Shown here: piece after piece, positions 32,783 through 42,478 of the stretch | How the letters are laid out: every line of letters begins with the position of its first letter | How positions within the stretch are numbered: the first letter of the stretch is position 1 | Source: Pseudoteredinibacter isoporae_A | GTDB taxonomy: Bacteria; Pseudomonadota; Gammaproteobacteria; Pseudomonadales; Cellvibrionaceae | Assembly (NCBI RefSeq): GCF_040372805.1 | Contig: NZ_BAABWJ010000004.1 | Span: 248,001 to 312,000, forward strand | Reading direction: 5' to 3' | DNA length: 64,000 nt | Position numbers and translations under genes: made by a program | Notes under the pieces: generated by a model | The model's database searches: none | Seen by the model: only the letters and a program-made list of their open reading frames with translations | What the model was told of the DNA's origin: nothing

Positions 32783-35386
32783 TTAGGCATTGCCTTCAAG
32801 AAAATCTTTTGCGAAGCGCTGTAACACACCACCGGCTTCGTACACATGCACTTCCGCTGCGGTATCCAGGCGACACGTTACCGGCACTTCAACGCGCTCA
32901 CCGCTGCTGCGATTAATCACCAACGTTAAATCTGCACGCGGCGCGGGAACACCAATCACATCAAAAGTCTCGGTACCATCAATGCCATAGGTCTCACGGG
33001 TGTCACCCGCTTTAAACTCAAGCGGCAAAACACCCATACCAACCAAGTTAGTACGGTGAATGCGCTCAAAGCCTTCTGCCACAATAGCTTCAACACCTGC
33101 CAGGCGAACACCTTTCGCCGCCCAGTCACGGGAAGAACCCTGGCCGTAATCAGCGCCGGCCACAATAATCAGATTCTGACCGCGATCCATATAAGTTTCG
33201 ATGGCTTCCCACATACGGGTTTGCTGCCCCTCAGGCTCAACACGCGCTACAGAACCCTGAACAACCTCACCGTTATCGTCACGACACATTTCGTTCAACA
33301 ATTTCGGGTTGGCAAAGGTCGCGCGTTGCGCGGTCAGATGATCACCACGGTGGGTAGCATAAGAGTTGAAATCCTCTTCTGGTAAGCCCATCTTTGCGAG
33401 ATACTCACCCGCCGCACTGCTGGCCAAAATGGCGTTTGAAGGCGACAAATGATCCGTCGTGATATTGTCACCAAGCACCGCCAAAGGACGCATACCTGTT
33501 AAGGTACGTTCCCCCGCCAGCGCTCCTTCCCAATAGGGAGGTCGGCGGATATAAGTGCTTTGCGGACGCCAGTCGTACAGAGGAGACTCGGCTTCTTCCA
33601 CAGCACCCAGATCAAACATCGGGATATAAACCTGCTGGAATTGTTCAGGTTTTACGTGTTTGTTCACGATCGCATCGATTTCTTCATCGGACGGCCAGAT
33701 GTCCTTCAAACAGATATCGTTTCCATTTGCATCCTGCCCCAGAACATCTTGCTCAATATCAAAACGCACGGTTCCGGCAATCGCGTAGGCCACCACCAAA
33801 GGTGGGGATGCCAAGAACGCTTGTTTGGCGTAAGGGTGAATTCGGCCGTCAAAGTTACGGTTTCCAGAAAGCACCGCCGTAGAATACAAGTCGCGATCAA
33901 TCACTTCCTGCTGAATCGCTGGATCAAGTGCACCCGACATACCATTACAGGTCGTACAGGCATAGGCCACAATACCAAAGCCCAACTTTTCCAACTCTGG
34001 CAACAAACCCGCTTCTTCCAAGTACAGCTTCGCCACTTTCGAACCGGGAGCAAAGGAGGACTTCACCCAGGGCTTACGAATCAATCCGAGTTCATTCGCT
34101 TTGCGTGCTAACAAACCCGCCGCAACCACGTTACGAGGGTTGGAGGTATTAGTACAACTGGTGATCGCGGCAATAATTACAGCGCCATCCGGCATTTTGC
34201 CCTCGGCTTCCTCTGCTTTGGCCTTGTCCAAGTCCACCGCAATACCACGCTCAGCCAACGCTGATGTGGGCAAACGACGATGGGGGTTCGAGGGTCCCGC
34301 CATATTGCGACCCACACTGGAAAGATCAAACTCAAGTACGCGCTCGTACTCAGCCTCGACCATATGATCGGCCCACAAACCGGTTTGCTTGGCGTAATTT
34401 TCTACCAGCGCCACCTGTTCGGGTTCACGCCCGGTCAGCTTCAGATAATCAATGGTTTGCTCATCGATATAGAACATACCAGCTGAGGCACCGTACTCCG
34501 GAGTCATATTGGAAATGGTCGCACGATCACCAATAGTTAAGCCCGCTGCACCGTCGCCGAAGAATTCCAAATAAGCCGAAACGACGCGCTCCTGACGCAG
34601 GAATTCAGTAATCGCCAATACAATATCAGTCGCCGTGATACCGGGCTTGCGCTGGCCCGTCAGCTTCACACCCACAATGTCCGGAAGGCGCATCATGGAG
34701 GGGCGACCCAACATAACCGTTTCTGCTTCCAACCCCCCCACACCGATGGCGATCACACCCAATGCATCCACATGAGGGGTGTGAGAATCCGTACCTACAC
34801 AGGTATCGGGATACGCTACACCGTCACGGTTTTGAATAACCGGTGACATTTTTTCCAGATTGATCTGGTGCATGATGCCGTTACCGGCCGGAATCACATC
34901 CACATTTTTAAATGCGGTTTTGGTCCACTCGATGAAGTGAAAACGGTCTTCATTACGACGATCTTCAATCGCCCGGTTCTTTTCAAAAGCGTCTGGGTCA
35001 AAACCCGGCGCCTCTACCGCCAAAGAGTGATCCACAATCAATTGAGTAGGAACTACCGGGTTCACTTTGGAAGGATCACCACCCTGCTCAGCAATTGCAT
35101 CGCGCAAGCCGGCAAGATCGACCAACGCCGTCTGACCGAGAATATCGTGGCATACGACTCGAGCCGGATACCAAGGAAAATCCAGATCACGACGATGTTC
35201 AATAATTTGCGTCAAACAGTCATTCAATGTTTCGGGCTCGCAACGGCGAACCAATTGCTCAGCCAACACCTTGGAGGTGTAATTTAATTTATCGTAGGCA
35301 CCAGGCTTAATCGCCTCAACCGCCGCACGAGTATCAAAAAAATCGATATCGCTGCCCGGTAAAGGTTTACGGAATTCAGTGTTCAT
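32783..35386 (-). CDS. acnD: Fe/S-dependent 2-methylcitrate dehydratase / aconitase-like enzyme
   Basis: 867 residues, the usual AcnD length. Cluster cysteines are in ITSCTNTSNPRNVVAAGLLARKA and ACTTCNGMSGALDP; substrate motifs include VPTQLIVDHSLAVE, CVGTDSHTPHVDALGVIAIGVGG and GNRNFDGRIHPYAKQAFLASPPLV; the swivel domain holds GADYGQGSSRDWAAKGVRLAG. It dehydrates 2-methylcitrate to 2-methylaconitate, which PrpF isomerises. Cytoplasmic, oxygen-sensitive cluster expected. Operon position prpC-acnD-prpF is typical of gammaproteobacteria lacking prpD. Confidence 0.95.
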   Translation of the reverse strand: MNTEFRKPLPGSDIDFFDTRAAVEAIKPGAYDKLNYTSKVLAEQLVRRCEPETLNDCLTQIIEHRRDLDFPWYPARVVCHDILGQTALVDLAGLRDAIAEQGGDPSKVNPVVPTQLIVDHSLAVEAPGFDPDAFEKNRAIEDRRNEDRFHFIEWTKTAFKNVDVIPAGNGIMHQINLEKMSPVIQNRDGVAYPDTCVGTDSHTPHVDALGVIAIGVGGLEAETVMLGRPSMMRLPDIVGVKLTGQRKPGITATDIVLAITEFLRQERVVSAYLEFFGDGAAGLTIGDRATISNMTPEYGASAGMFYIDEQTIDYLKLTGREPEQVALVENYAKQTGLWADHMVEAEYERVLEFDLSSVGRNMAGPSNPHRRLPTSALAERGIAVDLDKAKAEEAEGKMPDGAVIIAAITSCTNTSNPRNVVAAGLLARKANELGLIRKPWVKSSFAPGSKVAKLYLEEAGLLPELEKLGFGIVAYACTTCNGMSGALDPAIQQEVIDRDLYSTAVLSGNRNFDGRIHPYAKQAFLASPPLVVAYAIAGTVRFDIEQDVLGQDANGNDICLKDIWPSDEEIDAIVNKHVKPEQFQQVYIPMFDLGAVEEAESPLYDWRPQSTYIRRPPYWEGALAGERTLTGMRPLAVLGDNITTDHLSPSNAILASSAAGEYLAKMGLPEEDFNSYATHRGDHLTAQRATFANPKLLNEMCRDDNGEVVQGSVARVEPEGQQTRMWEAIETYMDRGQNLIIVAGADYGQGSSRDWAAKGVRLAGVEAIVAEGFERIHRTNLVGMGVLPLEFKAGDTRETYGIDGTETFDVIGVPAPRADLTLVINRSSGERVEVPVTCRLDTAAEVHVYEAGGVLQRFAKDFLEGNA

Positions 35387-35539
35387 ATAACACCTGTAAC
35401 AGAATTTTTTCTAGATTGACTTCGAGACAGTTGCACTCATCCTCGCCATCTTGACGCAGAACATCAAAGTCGACGAGCCGTTGCAACAAAGCCCAACGAC
35501 CGCAAGAAGCCAGCGGCCATTGGGTAAAACCTCAAACCA

Positions 35540-36661
35540 TTAACGCTCAGTGATTGATGGCACAGGGCGCAGCTCTTCACCGGTGTATTCTGCCGACGGG
35601 CGAATAATACGGTTATCTGCACGTTGTTCCATAACGTGGGCAGCCCAACCCGTTACCCGGGATACCACAAAAATCGGAGTAAACAATTTGGTTGGAATGT
35701 CCATAAAGTGATACGCAGACGCATGGAAGAAGTCGGCATTACAGAACAACTTCTTCTCGCGCCACATCACTTCCTCACAACGTACGGAAACCGGATACAG
35801 AACCGTGTCGCCCACCTCATTGGCCAATTTCTCAGACCATTCTTTAATAATGGCGTTACGTGGATCAGACTCGGAATAGATTGCATGACCAAAGCCCATG
35901 ATCTTTTCTTTGCGTTCCAGCATGCCCATCATTTCACGTTCGGCTTCATCCGCAGAACTCCAGTTCTCGATCATTTCCATCGCCGCTTCGTTGGCACCAC
36001 CATGCAGGGGACCACGGAGTGAACCAATCGCACCCGTTACACAACTGTGCATATCGGACAGAGTCGACGCACAAACACGAGCGGTAAATGTAGAAGCATT
36101 AAACTCATGCTCTGCGTACAGAATCAAGGAGACATTCATTACACGCTCATGCAACTCATTGGGTTTTTCACCGCGTAACATATGCAGGAAGTGAGCCCCA
36201 ATAGTGTCGTCATCTGTTTCGGTTTCAATTTTGACGCCATCGTGGCTGAAGCGATACCAGTAACAAATCATGGAGCTCAGGGTTGCCAGAATACGATCGG
36301 CCTGATCACCCTGCTCGTCAAAACTCATTTCGGTTTCCAGATTACCCAGCATAGAAACACCCGTACGCATAACATCCATCGGATGGGCGTCTTTAGGGAT
36401 ATTTTCCAACACGGTTTTCAAGGGCGCTGGCAAACCGCGCAGGCTTTTTAATTTGGTTTTGTAGGCATCCAGTTCAGCCTGGTTGGGCAGATTGCCTTTC
36501 AAGATCAGGTGAGCAACCTCTTCGAACTCACATTTTTCAGCCAGATCTTTTACATCATAACCACGGTAAGTTAAGCCAGAACCGGATTTGCCTACGGTAG
36601 ACAATGCGGTTTTACCGGCCACCTGGCCTCGCAGGCCTGCACCACTGAGTACTTTAGCCAT
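35540..36661 (-). CDS. prpC: 2-methylcitrate synthase
   Basis: 373 residues. Short citrate-synthase type: KSGSGLTYRGYDVKDLAEKCEFEEVAHLIL, FNASTFTARVCASTLSDMHSCVTGAIGSLRGPLHGGANEAAMEM (first active-site His in LHGGA), IMGFGHAIYSESDPRNAIIKEWS (second His in GFGHA) and the Asp/Arg region near DFFHASAYHFMDIPTKLFTPIFVVSRVTGWAAHVMEQR. It condenses propionyl-CoA with oxaloacetate. Between prpB and acnD in the operon. Confidence 0.95.
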   Translation of the reverse strand: MAKVLSGAGLRGQVAGKTALSTVGKSGSGLTYRGYDVKDLAEKCEFEEVAHLILKGNLPNQAELDAYKTKLKSLRGLPAPLKTVLENIPKDAHPMDVMRTGVSMLGNLETEMSFDEQGDQADRILATLSSMICYWYRFSHDGVKIETETDDDTIGAHFLHMLRGEKPNELHERVMNVSLILYAEHEFNASTFTARVCASTLSDMHSCVTGAIGSLRGPLHGGANEAAMEMIENWSSADEAEREMMGMLERKEKIMGFGHAIYSESDPRNAIIKEWSEKLANEVGDTVLYPVSVRCEEVMWREKKLFCNADFFHASAYHFMDIPTKLFTPIFVVSRVTGWAAHVMEQRADNRIIRPSAEYTGEELRPVPSITER

Positions 36662-36767
36662 TTTATTTCTCCCAGACTTTGGTTTTTTAATTCGCTTGCT
36701 GTCGTGTCTAAACTAAAGGCCAAATATGACAAATGGCCTTCATCTTGTATCAATTGATGGATGTTGC

Positions 36768-37658
36768 TTATTTATTTTTGCCTTCCGCAAAAAGAGCATC
36801 CAACTTCTGCTCATAATCGTGATAACCGAGATAATCGTACAACTCCATGCGAGTTTGCATGGTGTCGATTACATTGCGCTGATGGCCATCTTCCAACAGA
36901 GCCCGGTAAACCGCCTCAGCAGCCTTGTTCATCGCTCGGAATGCCGACAGAGGGTACAAGATAATACCAGCGCCCCACTCGCCCAGCTGTTCGCGACTCC
37001 ACAGTTCGGTCTGACCAAATTCGGTCATGTTCGCCAGAATAGGTACATCCAAAGCGTCAGAAAAAGCACGGTAATGCTCTTCGGTTTTCACCGCTTCGGC
37101 GAAAATACCGTCAGCTCCGGCGGCTACATAGGCTTTAGCACGTTCGATGGCTTTTTCCAGACCTTCTTGCGCAAAGGAATCGGTGCGAGCCATGATAAAG
37201 AAATCCGGATCGGTGCGCGCATCAACAGCCGCTTTAATGCGATCAACCATTTCCTCGGTAGATACAATTTCTTTATTTGGGCGATGACCACAACGCTTTT
37301 GTGCGACCTGATCCTCAATGTGTACGGCAGCCGCACCGGCTTTTTCCATATCACGAATGGTTTTGGCGATGTTGAACGCGCCACCCCAGCCGGTATCAAT
37401 ATCAACCAGGAGAGGCAAATCACAAGCTGAGGTAATACGGGAAACATCAACCAGCACATCGTTCAGGGAAGTCATGCCTAAATCCGGCAGACCGTAAGAG
37501 GCGTTCGCGACACCACCACCCGAAAGGTAGATAGCCTGGTGGCCATTTTGTTGAGCCATCATCGCAGTATAGGCATTAATCGTACCCACAACCTGCAGTG
37601 GCTTATTGTCAATTAGGGCTTTGCGAAATTTCGCACCCGGTGAGAGGCGTTCGCTCAT
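36768..37658 (-). CDS. prpB: 2-methylisocitrate lyase
   Basis: 296 residues. PEP-mutase/isocitrate-lyase fold. The active-site loop reads QKRCGHRPNKEIVS (KRCGH in place of the common KKCGH), with DIDTGWGGAFNIAKTI, AAVHIEDQV (metal ligands) and FIMARTDSFAQEGLEKAIERA. It splits 2-methylisocitrate into pyruvate and succinate. First metabolic gene of the operon, 12 bases after the GntR regulator. Confidence 0.95.
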   Translation of the reverse strand: MSERLSPGAKFRKALIDNKPLQVVGTINAYTAMMAQQNGHQAIYLSGGGVANASYGLPDLGMTSLNDVLVDVSRITSACDLPLLVDIDTGWGGAFNIAKTIRDMEKAGAAAVHIEDQVAQKRCGHRPNKEIVSTEEMVDRIKAAVDARTDPDFFIMARTDSFAQEGLEKAIERAKAYVAAGADGIFAEAVKTEEHYRAFSDALDVPILANMTEFGQTELWSREQLGEWGAGIILYPLSAFRAMNKAAEAVYRALLEDGHQRNVIDTMQTRMELYDYLGYHDYEQKLDALFAEGKNK

Positions 37659-37670
37659 AGTATCCTCCAG

Positions 37671-38447
37671 TTAAGTATTTGCTTGCGCCTCTGCTTCTTG
37701 CAGCAGGCGTGCTTGAATATTGTTGCGCGAGGCACGAATGTGCCGACGCATTAAAAACTCAGCCAGTTCACCATCACGATCTTCGATGGCATCGATAATC
37801 TGGGTATGTTCACGAAAGGCACGATGTGCCCTGGGGCTGGACATGCCGTATTGATAACGGTACATGCGCACAAGGTGGTAAAGATCATCACACAGCAGAC
37901 CGATCAACTTCTGATTTTTGCAGCACTGTACGATCTTATAGTGGAAATCCAGATCCCCTTCTTTCTGATAGTAGGACTGCCCTTTCTGCAGGGCGTCCAT
38001 ACTCATGTGCTGATCCAGTAAGCGTCGGAGCTCAGCCAGGTCCTCATCACTGCGGTGTTCCGCAGCCAGACGACACGCCATTCCTTCCAGAGGCTCACGG
38101 ACTTCTGAAATTTCAATCATGTCCTGGGCAGACAAAGTCACAACCCGCGCACCCACATTGGGCTTTCGTATCAGCAAGCCACAGGCTTCTAAACGAGCGA
38201 TAGCCTCGCGCAGAGGTCCTCGGGAGATACCATGGGATTTTGCCAGTTCAGGCTCAGAGATTTTACTGCCGGCGGGAATGCTGCCTTCAACAATAGCGGT
38301 CACCAGATCTTGAAAGACCTTGTCAGCGATGGTGCGAAGCGGAATGGATTCCAAGGGCGACCCCGTCAATTGATCAACTATTGGACAAATGTGCCAGAAA
38401 AGCAGCTTCCTGATGAAAGCATACAGCTTTGCTTTGCCCTGAAACAT
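37671..38447 (-). CDS. GntR-family (FadR/FCD-type) regulator of the methylcitrate operon
   Basis: 258 residues if ATG 38447 is used. N-terminal winged helix (LRTIADKVFQDLVTAIVEGSIPAGSKISEPELAKSHGISRGPLREAIARLEACGLL) and C-terminal FCD helical effector domain (SEVREPLEGMACRLAAEH, DFHYKIVQC, REHTQIIDAIEDRD). The first 30 residues read unlike any regulator N-terminus and ATG 38447 has no Shine-Dalgarno, because the operator palindrome abuts it; a downstream TTG (38369 or 38354) is possible. Heads the prp operon and presumably represses it and itself until a cycle intermediate binds. Confidence 0.87.
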   Translation of the reverse strand: MFQGKAKLYAFIRKLLFWHICPIVDQLTGSPLESIPLRTIADKVFQDLVTAIVEGSIPAGSKISEPELAKSHGISRGPLREAIARLEACGLLIRKPNVGARVVTLSAQDMIEISEVREPLEGMACRLAAEHRSDEDLAELRRLLDQHMSMDALQKGQSYYQKEGDLDFHYKIVQCCKNQKLIGLLCDDLYHLVRMYRYQYGMSSPRAHRAFREHTQIIDAIEDRDGELAEFLMRRHIRASRNNIQARLLQEAEAQANT

Positions 38448-38467
38448 AAAGATTGTTGACAATCTTT
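38448..38467. promoter_or_regulatory. Operator 1 of the prp operon
   Basis: A perfect inverted repeat, AAAGATTGT / ACAATCTTT around TG, directly before the regulator ATG and just downstream of the predicted transcription start. The core TTGTTGACAA resembles FadR/FCD-type GntR sites and recurs as operator 2. Confidence 0.7.
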
Positions 38468-38478
38468 AATGAAAAAGT

Positions 38479-38507
38479 AGTTTATTGGCCAAGATACCCC
38501 CTGTCAA
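38479..38507 (-). promoter_or_regulatory. Predicted sigma-70 promoter of the prp operon
   Basis: On the minus strand: -35 TTGACA (38507-38502, consensus), 17-base spacer, -10 TAAACT (38484-38479). The start would be near 38472, only about 25 bases before ATG 38447, placing operator 1 in the initially transcribed region and operator 2 upstream of the -35. Confidence 0.65.
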
Positions 38508-38526
38508 GGCCACCCCCGCTATACTT

Positions 38527-38536
38527 TTGTCGACAA
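38527..38536. promoter_or_regulatory. Operator 2 of the prp operon
   Basis: TTGTCGACAA, a perfect 10-bp palindrome that matches the core of operator 1 (TTGTTGACAA) at nine of ten bases, about 70 bases from it centre to centre and upstream of the -35 box. Confidence 0.6.
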
Positions 38537-38685
38537 TATGACTCAACGCTATAAAAATACCCCTGCAAAAAGCCAAATCAGCTTTCCAGAGGAGACTAAG
38601 TGTCAACAGACTCTAGTGGTTGTAACAATTAAAAGGCATAATTCCGGCTTCTCTCTATAAGCCATGTACAGGGCCGCCAGACCGA

Positions 38686-39216
38686 ATGCCAAAGAAGTTG
38701 TTAAAGCGATGGATTCCCGATCCAGATAAGATCAAGCGGCAACCCGGTCTCCATTTACTTGGTTCCCTGTTGGATGACCCCAACCTATTCCATCTGAATC
38801 GTCACTCCGTGTCGGTGGCCTTTTTTGTGGGCTTGTTTTGCACCTTTGTGCCCCTTCCCGGACAAATGGTGATGGCCGCACTCATGGCATTCTTCCTTCG
38901 CAGCAACCTCCCAATTTCCGTTGGCCTGGTATGGATCAGTAACCCCATCACGATCCCCCCCATTTTCTACGCCTGTTACCGACTCGGTGTCTGGATGCTG
39001 CAGGCACCTGAGCTGGAGTTCAGTATTGAGCTCTCTTGGGCCTGGGTTTGTGAAGAGTTTCCGAAACTCTGGATACCCCTGCTGACGGGCTCACTATTCT
39101 GCGCCGTTCTGTTTGGCTGCCTGGGCTATCTGTTTATACAGGGCTTTTGGCGCTGGCATGTGGTCAGCAATTGGGAAAAGCGAAAGCTCGCCAGACGTCA
39201 GGCTAAAAAGCCCTGA
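38686..39216 (+). CDS. DUF2062 domain membrane protein
   Basis: 176 residues. DUF2062 signature: SVSVAFFVGLFCTFVPLPGQMVMAALMAFFLRSNLPISVGLVWISNPITIPPIFYACYRLG, with the conserved NP. Three membrane helices and a basic C-terminus (EKRKLARRQAKKP). Function of the family is unknown. Convergent with the lol operon. Confidence 0.85.
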   Translation: MPKKLLKRWIPDPDKIKRQPGLHLLGSLLDDPNLFHLNRHSVSVAFFVGLFCTFVPLPGQMVMAALMAFFLRSNLPISVGLVWISNPITIPPIFYACYRLGVWMLQAPELEFSIELSWAWVCEEFPKLWIPLLTGSLFCAVLFGCLGYLFIQGFWRWHVVSNWEKRKLARRQAKKP

Positions 39217-39263
39217 TCCGACCGGCCATCAATAGAAAGGTAGATAGAGCAAAACCCGAAATG

Positions 39264-40523
39264 CTATTCGTAGCGCAGAACTTTGGCAGGACCGATATTC
39301 GCCGCACGCCAAGCTGGATAGAGGGACGCCAGCAAACTCATCGACAATGCGCTTAGGCTGATCACCAGCACATCCTCCAGGCGTAAATCCGAGGGAACGT
39401 AGCTGATCGGATACACATCCGACTGCAGAAACTGAAAGCCCAGCAGTGTCTCCAGGCCGGCAACCATATCCGGCAACACAACTGCCAGCCCCGAACCCAG
39501 CAAGGCCCCGAACCCAGCCCCGACCAAACCAATCAACGCCCCCTGAATCACAAAAATCGTCATGATTCCGGCTGTGCTCGCCCCCATGGTTCTCAAGATG
39601 GCAATACTGCCCTGCTTTTCAATTACCACCATTACCAGAGTCGACACCACGTTGAACGCGGCAATGGCAATGATCAACATCAGAATCAAACCCACCAGAC
39701 GTTTCGACATTTTCACACCGTGATAAAGATTCCCCTTGGTGTGGGTCCAGTCGGAAACATAATAGCTATAACCCAGCTCTTGGCTTAAAAACAAACGCAC
39801 CTGAGGCGCCAGATCCAAATCACTCAGCGATAGGCGCAGACCGGTTACGCGCTCAGGTGTTGCTGACAACGCGGCGGCTTGTCGCAAACCGGCCAGGATC
39901 AAATGTTGATCCAATTCTGTCCCGGTATGCACGGTATCCAATACTCGCAACACTTTAATCTTTGCGCCGCGACCACGTCGCTCCGCCGGAATCACCAAGC
40001 GAAAACTCTGCCCTTTTTCCAGCTTCAATTTTTCGGCCAGTGCAGAACCGATCAACACTTTGGGCGAATCTGCCGGCTGAGATAATTCCGCCAAACGCTC
40101 GGGCGCAATAAAATCCCCAATCACCGACACCGTTAATTCCTGTTCAGGCTCAATTCCGTACACAACAATCGGCTGTGTTTGGCCTTTACGGTTAGCCAAG
40201 CCTTGCATTTCCACAAACGGGGCAATCGCCTTCACTTCAGGTTTGTCCTTTAACTGCTCCGCAAGTGCTTGCCAATCTTCAATACCACCGCGCTGATACA
40301 CTGATACTTGAGGCACCAGACCTAAAATTCGCTGACGTAATTCAGCCTCAAACCCATTCATGAGGGACAGCACCACAATCAAAACCGCAACACCTAAAAT
40401 CATGGCAGCCATGGAGAGGCGAGAAATAAAACTGACTAAAATCGACCCGGAGAGTGAGCCCGCACCTCGACGTCGACTGCCACCGTAGCGCAGGCCTATC
40501 AGCGGCGCGTAATGTCGAATCAT
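39264..40523 (-). CDS. lolE: Lipoprotein-releasing ABC transporter permease LolE
   Basis: 419 residues, four membrane helices with a large periplasmic domain after the first. Family motifs: RFISRLSMAAMILGVAVLIVVLSLMNGFEAELRQRILGLVPQ-like N-terminus, SKRLVGLILMLIIAIAAFNVVSTLVMVVIEKQGSIAILRTMGAS and the final LASLYPAWRAANIGPAKVLRYE. It helps detach outer-membrane lipoproteins from the inner membrane for LolA. Its ATG overlaps the lolD stop by four bases (ATGA), so translation is coupled. Confidence 0.93.
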   Translation of the reverse strand: MIRHYAPLIGLRYGGSRRRGAGSLSGSILVSFISRLSMAAMILGVAVLIVVLSLMNGFEAELRQRILGLVPQVSVYQRGGIEDWQALAEQLKDKPEVKAIAPFVEMQGLANRKGQTQPIVVYGIEPEQELTVSVIGDFIAPERLAELSQPADSPKVLIGSALAEKLKLEKGQSFRLVIPAERRGRGAKIKVLRVLDTVHTGTELDQHLILAGLRQAAALSATPERVTGLRLSLSDLDLAPQVRLFLSQELGYSYYVSDWTHTKGNLYHGVKMSKRLVGLILMLIIAIAAFNVVSTLVMVVIEKQGSIAILRTMGASTAGIMTIFVIQGALIGLVGAGFGALLGSGLAVVLPDMVAGLETLLGFQFLQSDVYPISYVPSDLRLEDVLVISLSALSMSLLASLYPAWRAANIGPAKVLRYE

Positions 40524-41206
40524 AAAGTCTCAACCCGTTGCAGTTGGCGCCGCTCCAGTTTCAATACTCGATCCATCCGGCTTGCCAACGCTTGATCGTG
40601 AGTAACCAGCACAAAACTGATGCCCAACTGCTTATTGAGATGTTCCATGAGGGATTCAATTTCCGCGGCCGTTTCAGCATCGAGATTGCCCGTTGGCTCA
40701 TCCATTAACACACACTCAGGTCGATTGACTAAAGCCCGAGCAATAGCGACACGCTGCCGTTCCCCACCAGATAAAGCACTCGGCCGGTGAGTCATTCGTT
40801 CGGACAAACCCACTTTGTCCAGCATATCCGCGGCAGGCCCTTTTGCCTTTGACAGACTTTGGCCGGAAATCATGAGCGGCATGGCAACGTTTTCCAGCGC
40901 ACTGAATTCGGGCAACAAATGGTGAAACTGATACACAAACCCCATATGACGATTGCGCATTTGTCCACGAGCATTGGGGCTCAAACTTGAGAATGCCTGG
41001 TCGCTTAATCGTACTTCCCCACGGCTTGGTTGATCCAAGCCACCCAAAAGGTTCAGCAAGGTTGACTTGCCGGAACCGGAAGCACCAACGATGGCCACAC
41101 GCTCAGCCGTCTGCAAACTGAAATGGATGTTTTCAAGGACATGCACCGGCTCAGGGCCTTCGTCGTAAGACTTGCATAAATCCACGCATTGCAAAACGGA
41201 GGTCAT
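40520..41206 (-). CDS. lolD: Lipoprotein-releasing ABC transporter ATPase LolD
   Basis: 228 residues. Walker A GASGSGKST, signature LSGGERQRVAIARALVN, Walker B CVLMDEPTGNLD and the LolD/MacB-type motif FVYQFHHLLPEFSALENVAMPLMI. Energises the LolCE permease. Middle gene of lolCDE. Confidence 0.97.
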   Translation of the reverse strand: MTSVLQCVDLCKSYDEGPEPVHVLENIHFSLQTAERVAIVGASGSGKSTLLNLLGGLDQPSRGEVRLSDQAFSSLSPNARGQMRNRHMGFVYQFHHLLPEFSALENVAMPLMISGQSLSKAKGPAADMLDKVGLSERMTHRPSALSGGERQRVAIARALVNRPECVLMDEPTGNLDAETAAEIESLMEHLNKQLGISFVLVTHDQALASRMDRVLKLERRQLQRVETL

Positions 41207-41239
41207 AGTTACTCTGTCCTTATCCTTATTGATAGCCGC

Positions 41240-42478
41240 CTATTCATAACGAAGGGCTTCAGCGGGTTCGATACGACTGGCCCGGTACGCCGGGTACAAA
41301 GTGGCCAACAAGGTAATTAAAAAGGCGATGCCACTGACCACCAAGGTATCTTTGAGGCGCAACTCTGATGGCAGTTCAGCAATAAAATAAATATTCGGGT
41401 CAAACAACTGCTGCCCACTCAGAGATTCCAGCCACTGACTCAAATCACCAATCCAATACGCCAGGGGCAAACCTAATAACAGCCCTAACAGAATCCCCAT
41501 GCCACCCAGTGCCATCCCCTGGGTCACAAACACGGTCATCACCTGACGCTCTGTCATTCCCATGGTGCGAAGCACGGCGATATCTCCGCGCTTATCGGCA
41601 ACCATCAATACCAGCGAGGTAATCACATTGAACGCCGCCACCGCCACGATCAGAAAGAGCATGATGGCAATCATGATCTTTTCCATTTTCATTGCCTGGA
41701 ACAAGCTGCCCTGGGTTTGCGCCCAGCTCTTTACTTCCGTTTCCATATCGAGAAATTGCTGAATGTCTTTCAGGCCCGTTTCAGCCTGATAGATATCCTC
41801 AAAGGCCACGCGTACACCGTGCACCTTATCCCCCAATTTGAAGAGTTTTTGGCCATCCCGCAGATGAATCATCGCCAATGATTGATCCACCTGGGCTCCC
41901 ACCTTAAATACGGCTACCACGGTAAAACGCTTGCTGCGCGGGAACGCACCTGCCGGCGTAATGCTGACTTCCGGTAAGGTCAATGTGATTTTGTCGCCCA
42001 CTCGAACTCGCAGCCGCTGGGCGAGAATTCGCCCGATAACCATTCCATACTCACCCGGCTTCAACGCCGCCATCTCGCCGGCAATAATATGTTGATCGAT
42101 GATCGAAACTTCACGCTCACGATCTGGGTCAATGGCAATCAGGCTCGAATCCATATTCAAGCCTCCATTAGACAGCAAGGCAAAGCCTTCTATATAGGGG
42201 GCAGCCCCAACAACATTAGGGTGTTGCTTGGCCGAATCAGCCAGGGCTGGCCAATCGGTGGTGTGGGCCGTCGTCGATATAAAGCCGTGAGGAATGACCG
42301 CCAGCAGGCGTTGTTTCAGTTCCCGGTCGAAACCGTTCATAACGGAAAGCACGACCACCAACGCCATCACCCCAAGCATCATGCCCAGGAAAGAAAAACC
42401 GCTGACAAAGGAAAGAAACTGGTGGCTGCTTTTGGCTCTGGTGTACCGCAGCCCTATAAATCGCGCAAGATTTGACAT
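41240..42478 (-). CDS. lolC: Lipoprotein-releasing ABC transporter permease LolC
   Basis: 412 residues with the same four-helix layout as LolE: RFIGLRYTRAKSSHQFLSFVSGFSFLGMMLGVMALVVVLSVMNGFDRELKQRLLAVIPHGF, AIMLFLIVAVAAFNVITSLVLMVADKRGDIAVLRTMGMTERQV and the final TLYPAYRASRIEPAEALRYE. First in the operon, divergent from the PilZ gene. I call it LolC by position; the two permeases are paralogues, and the LolC/LolE split could be the reverse. Confidence 0.9.
   Translation of the reverse strand: MSNLARFIGLRYTRAKSSHQFLSFVSGFSFLGMMLGVMALVVVLSVMNGFDRELKQRLLAVIPHGFISTTAHTTDWPALADSAKQHPNVVGAAPYIEGFALLSNGGLNMDSSLIAIDPDREREVSIIDQHIIAGEMAALKPGEYGMVIGRILAQRLRVRVGDKITLTLPEVSITPAGAFPRSKRFTVVAVFKVGAQVDQSLAMIHLRDGQKLFKLGDKVHGVRVAFEDIYQAETGLKDIQQFLDMETEVKSWAQTQGSLFQAMKMEKIMIAIMLFLIVAVAAFNVITSLVLMVADKRGDIAVLRTMGMTERQVMTVFVTQGMALGGMGILLGLLLGLPLAYWIGDLSQWLESLSGQQLFDPNIYFIAELPSELRLKDTLVVSGIAFLITLLATLYPAYRASRIEPAEALRYE

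Noticed and set aside
33560..34111. 183-codon + strand open frame
   Set aside because: Antisense to acnD cluster-binding region; shadow frame.
36726..37430. 234-codon + strand open frame
   Set aside because: Antisense to prpB, whose motifs are intact; it is a shadow of a strongly coding gene.
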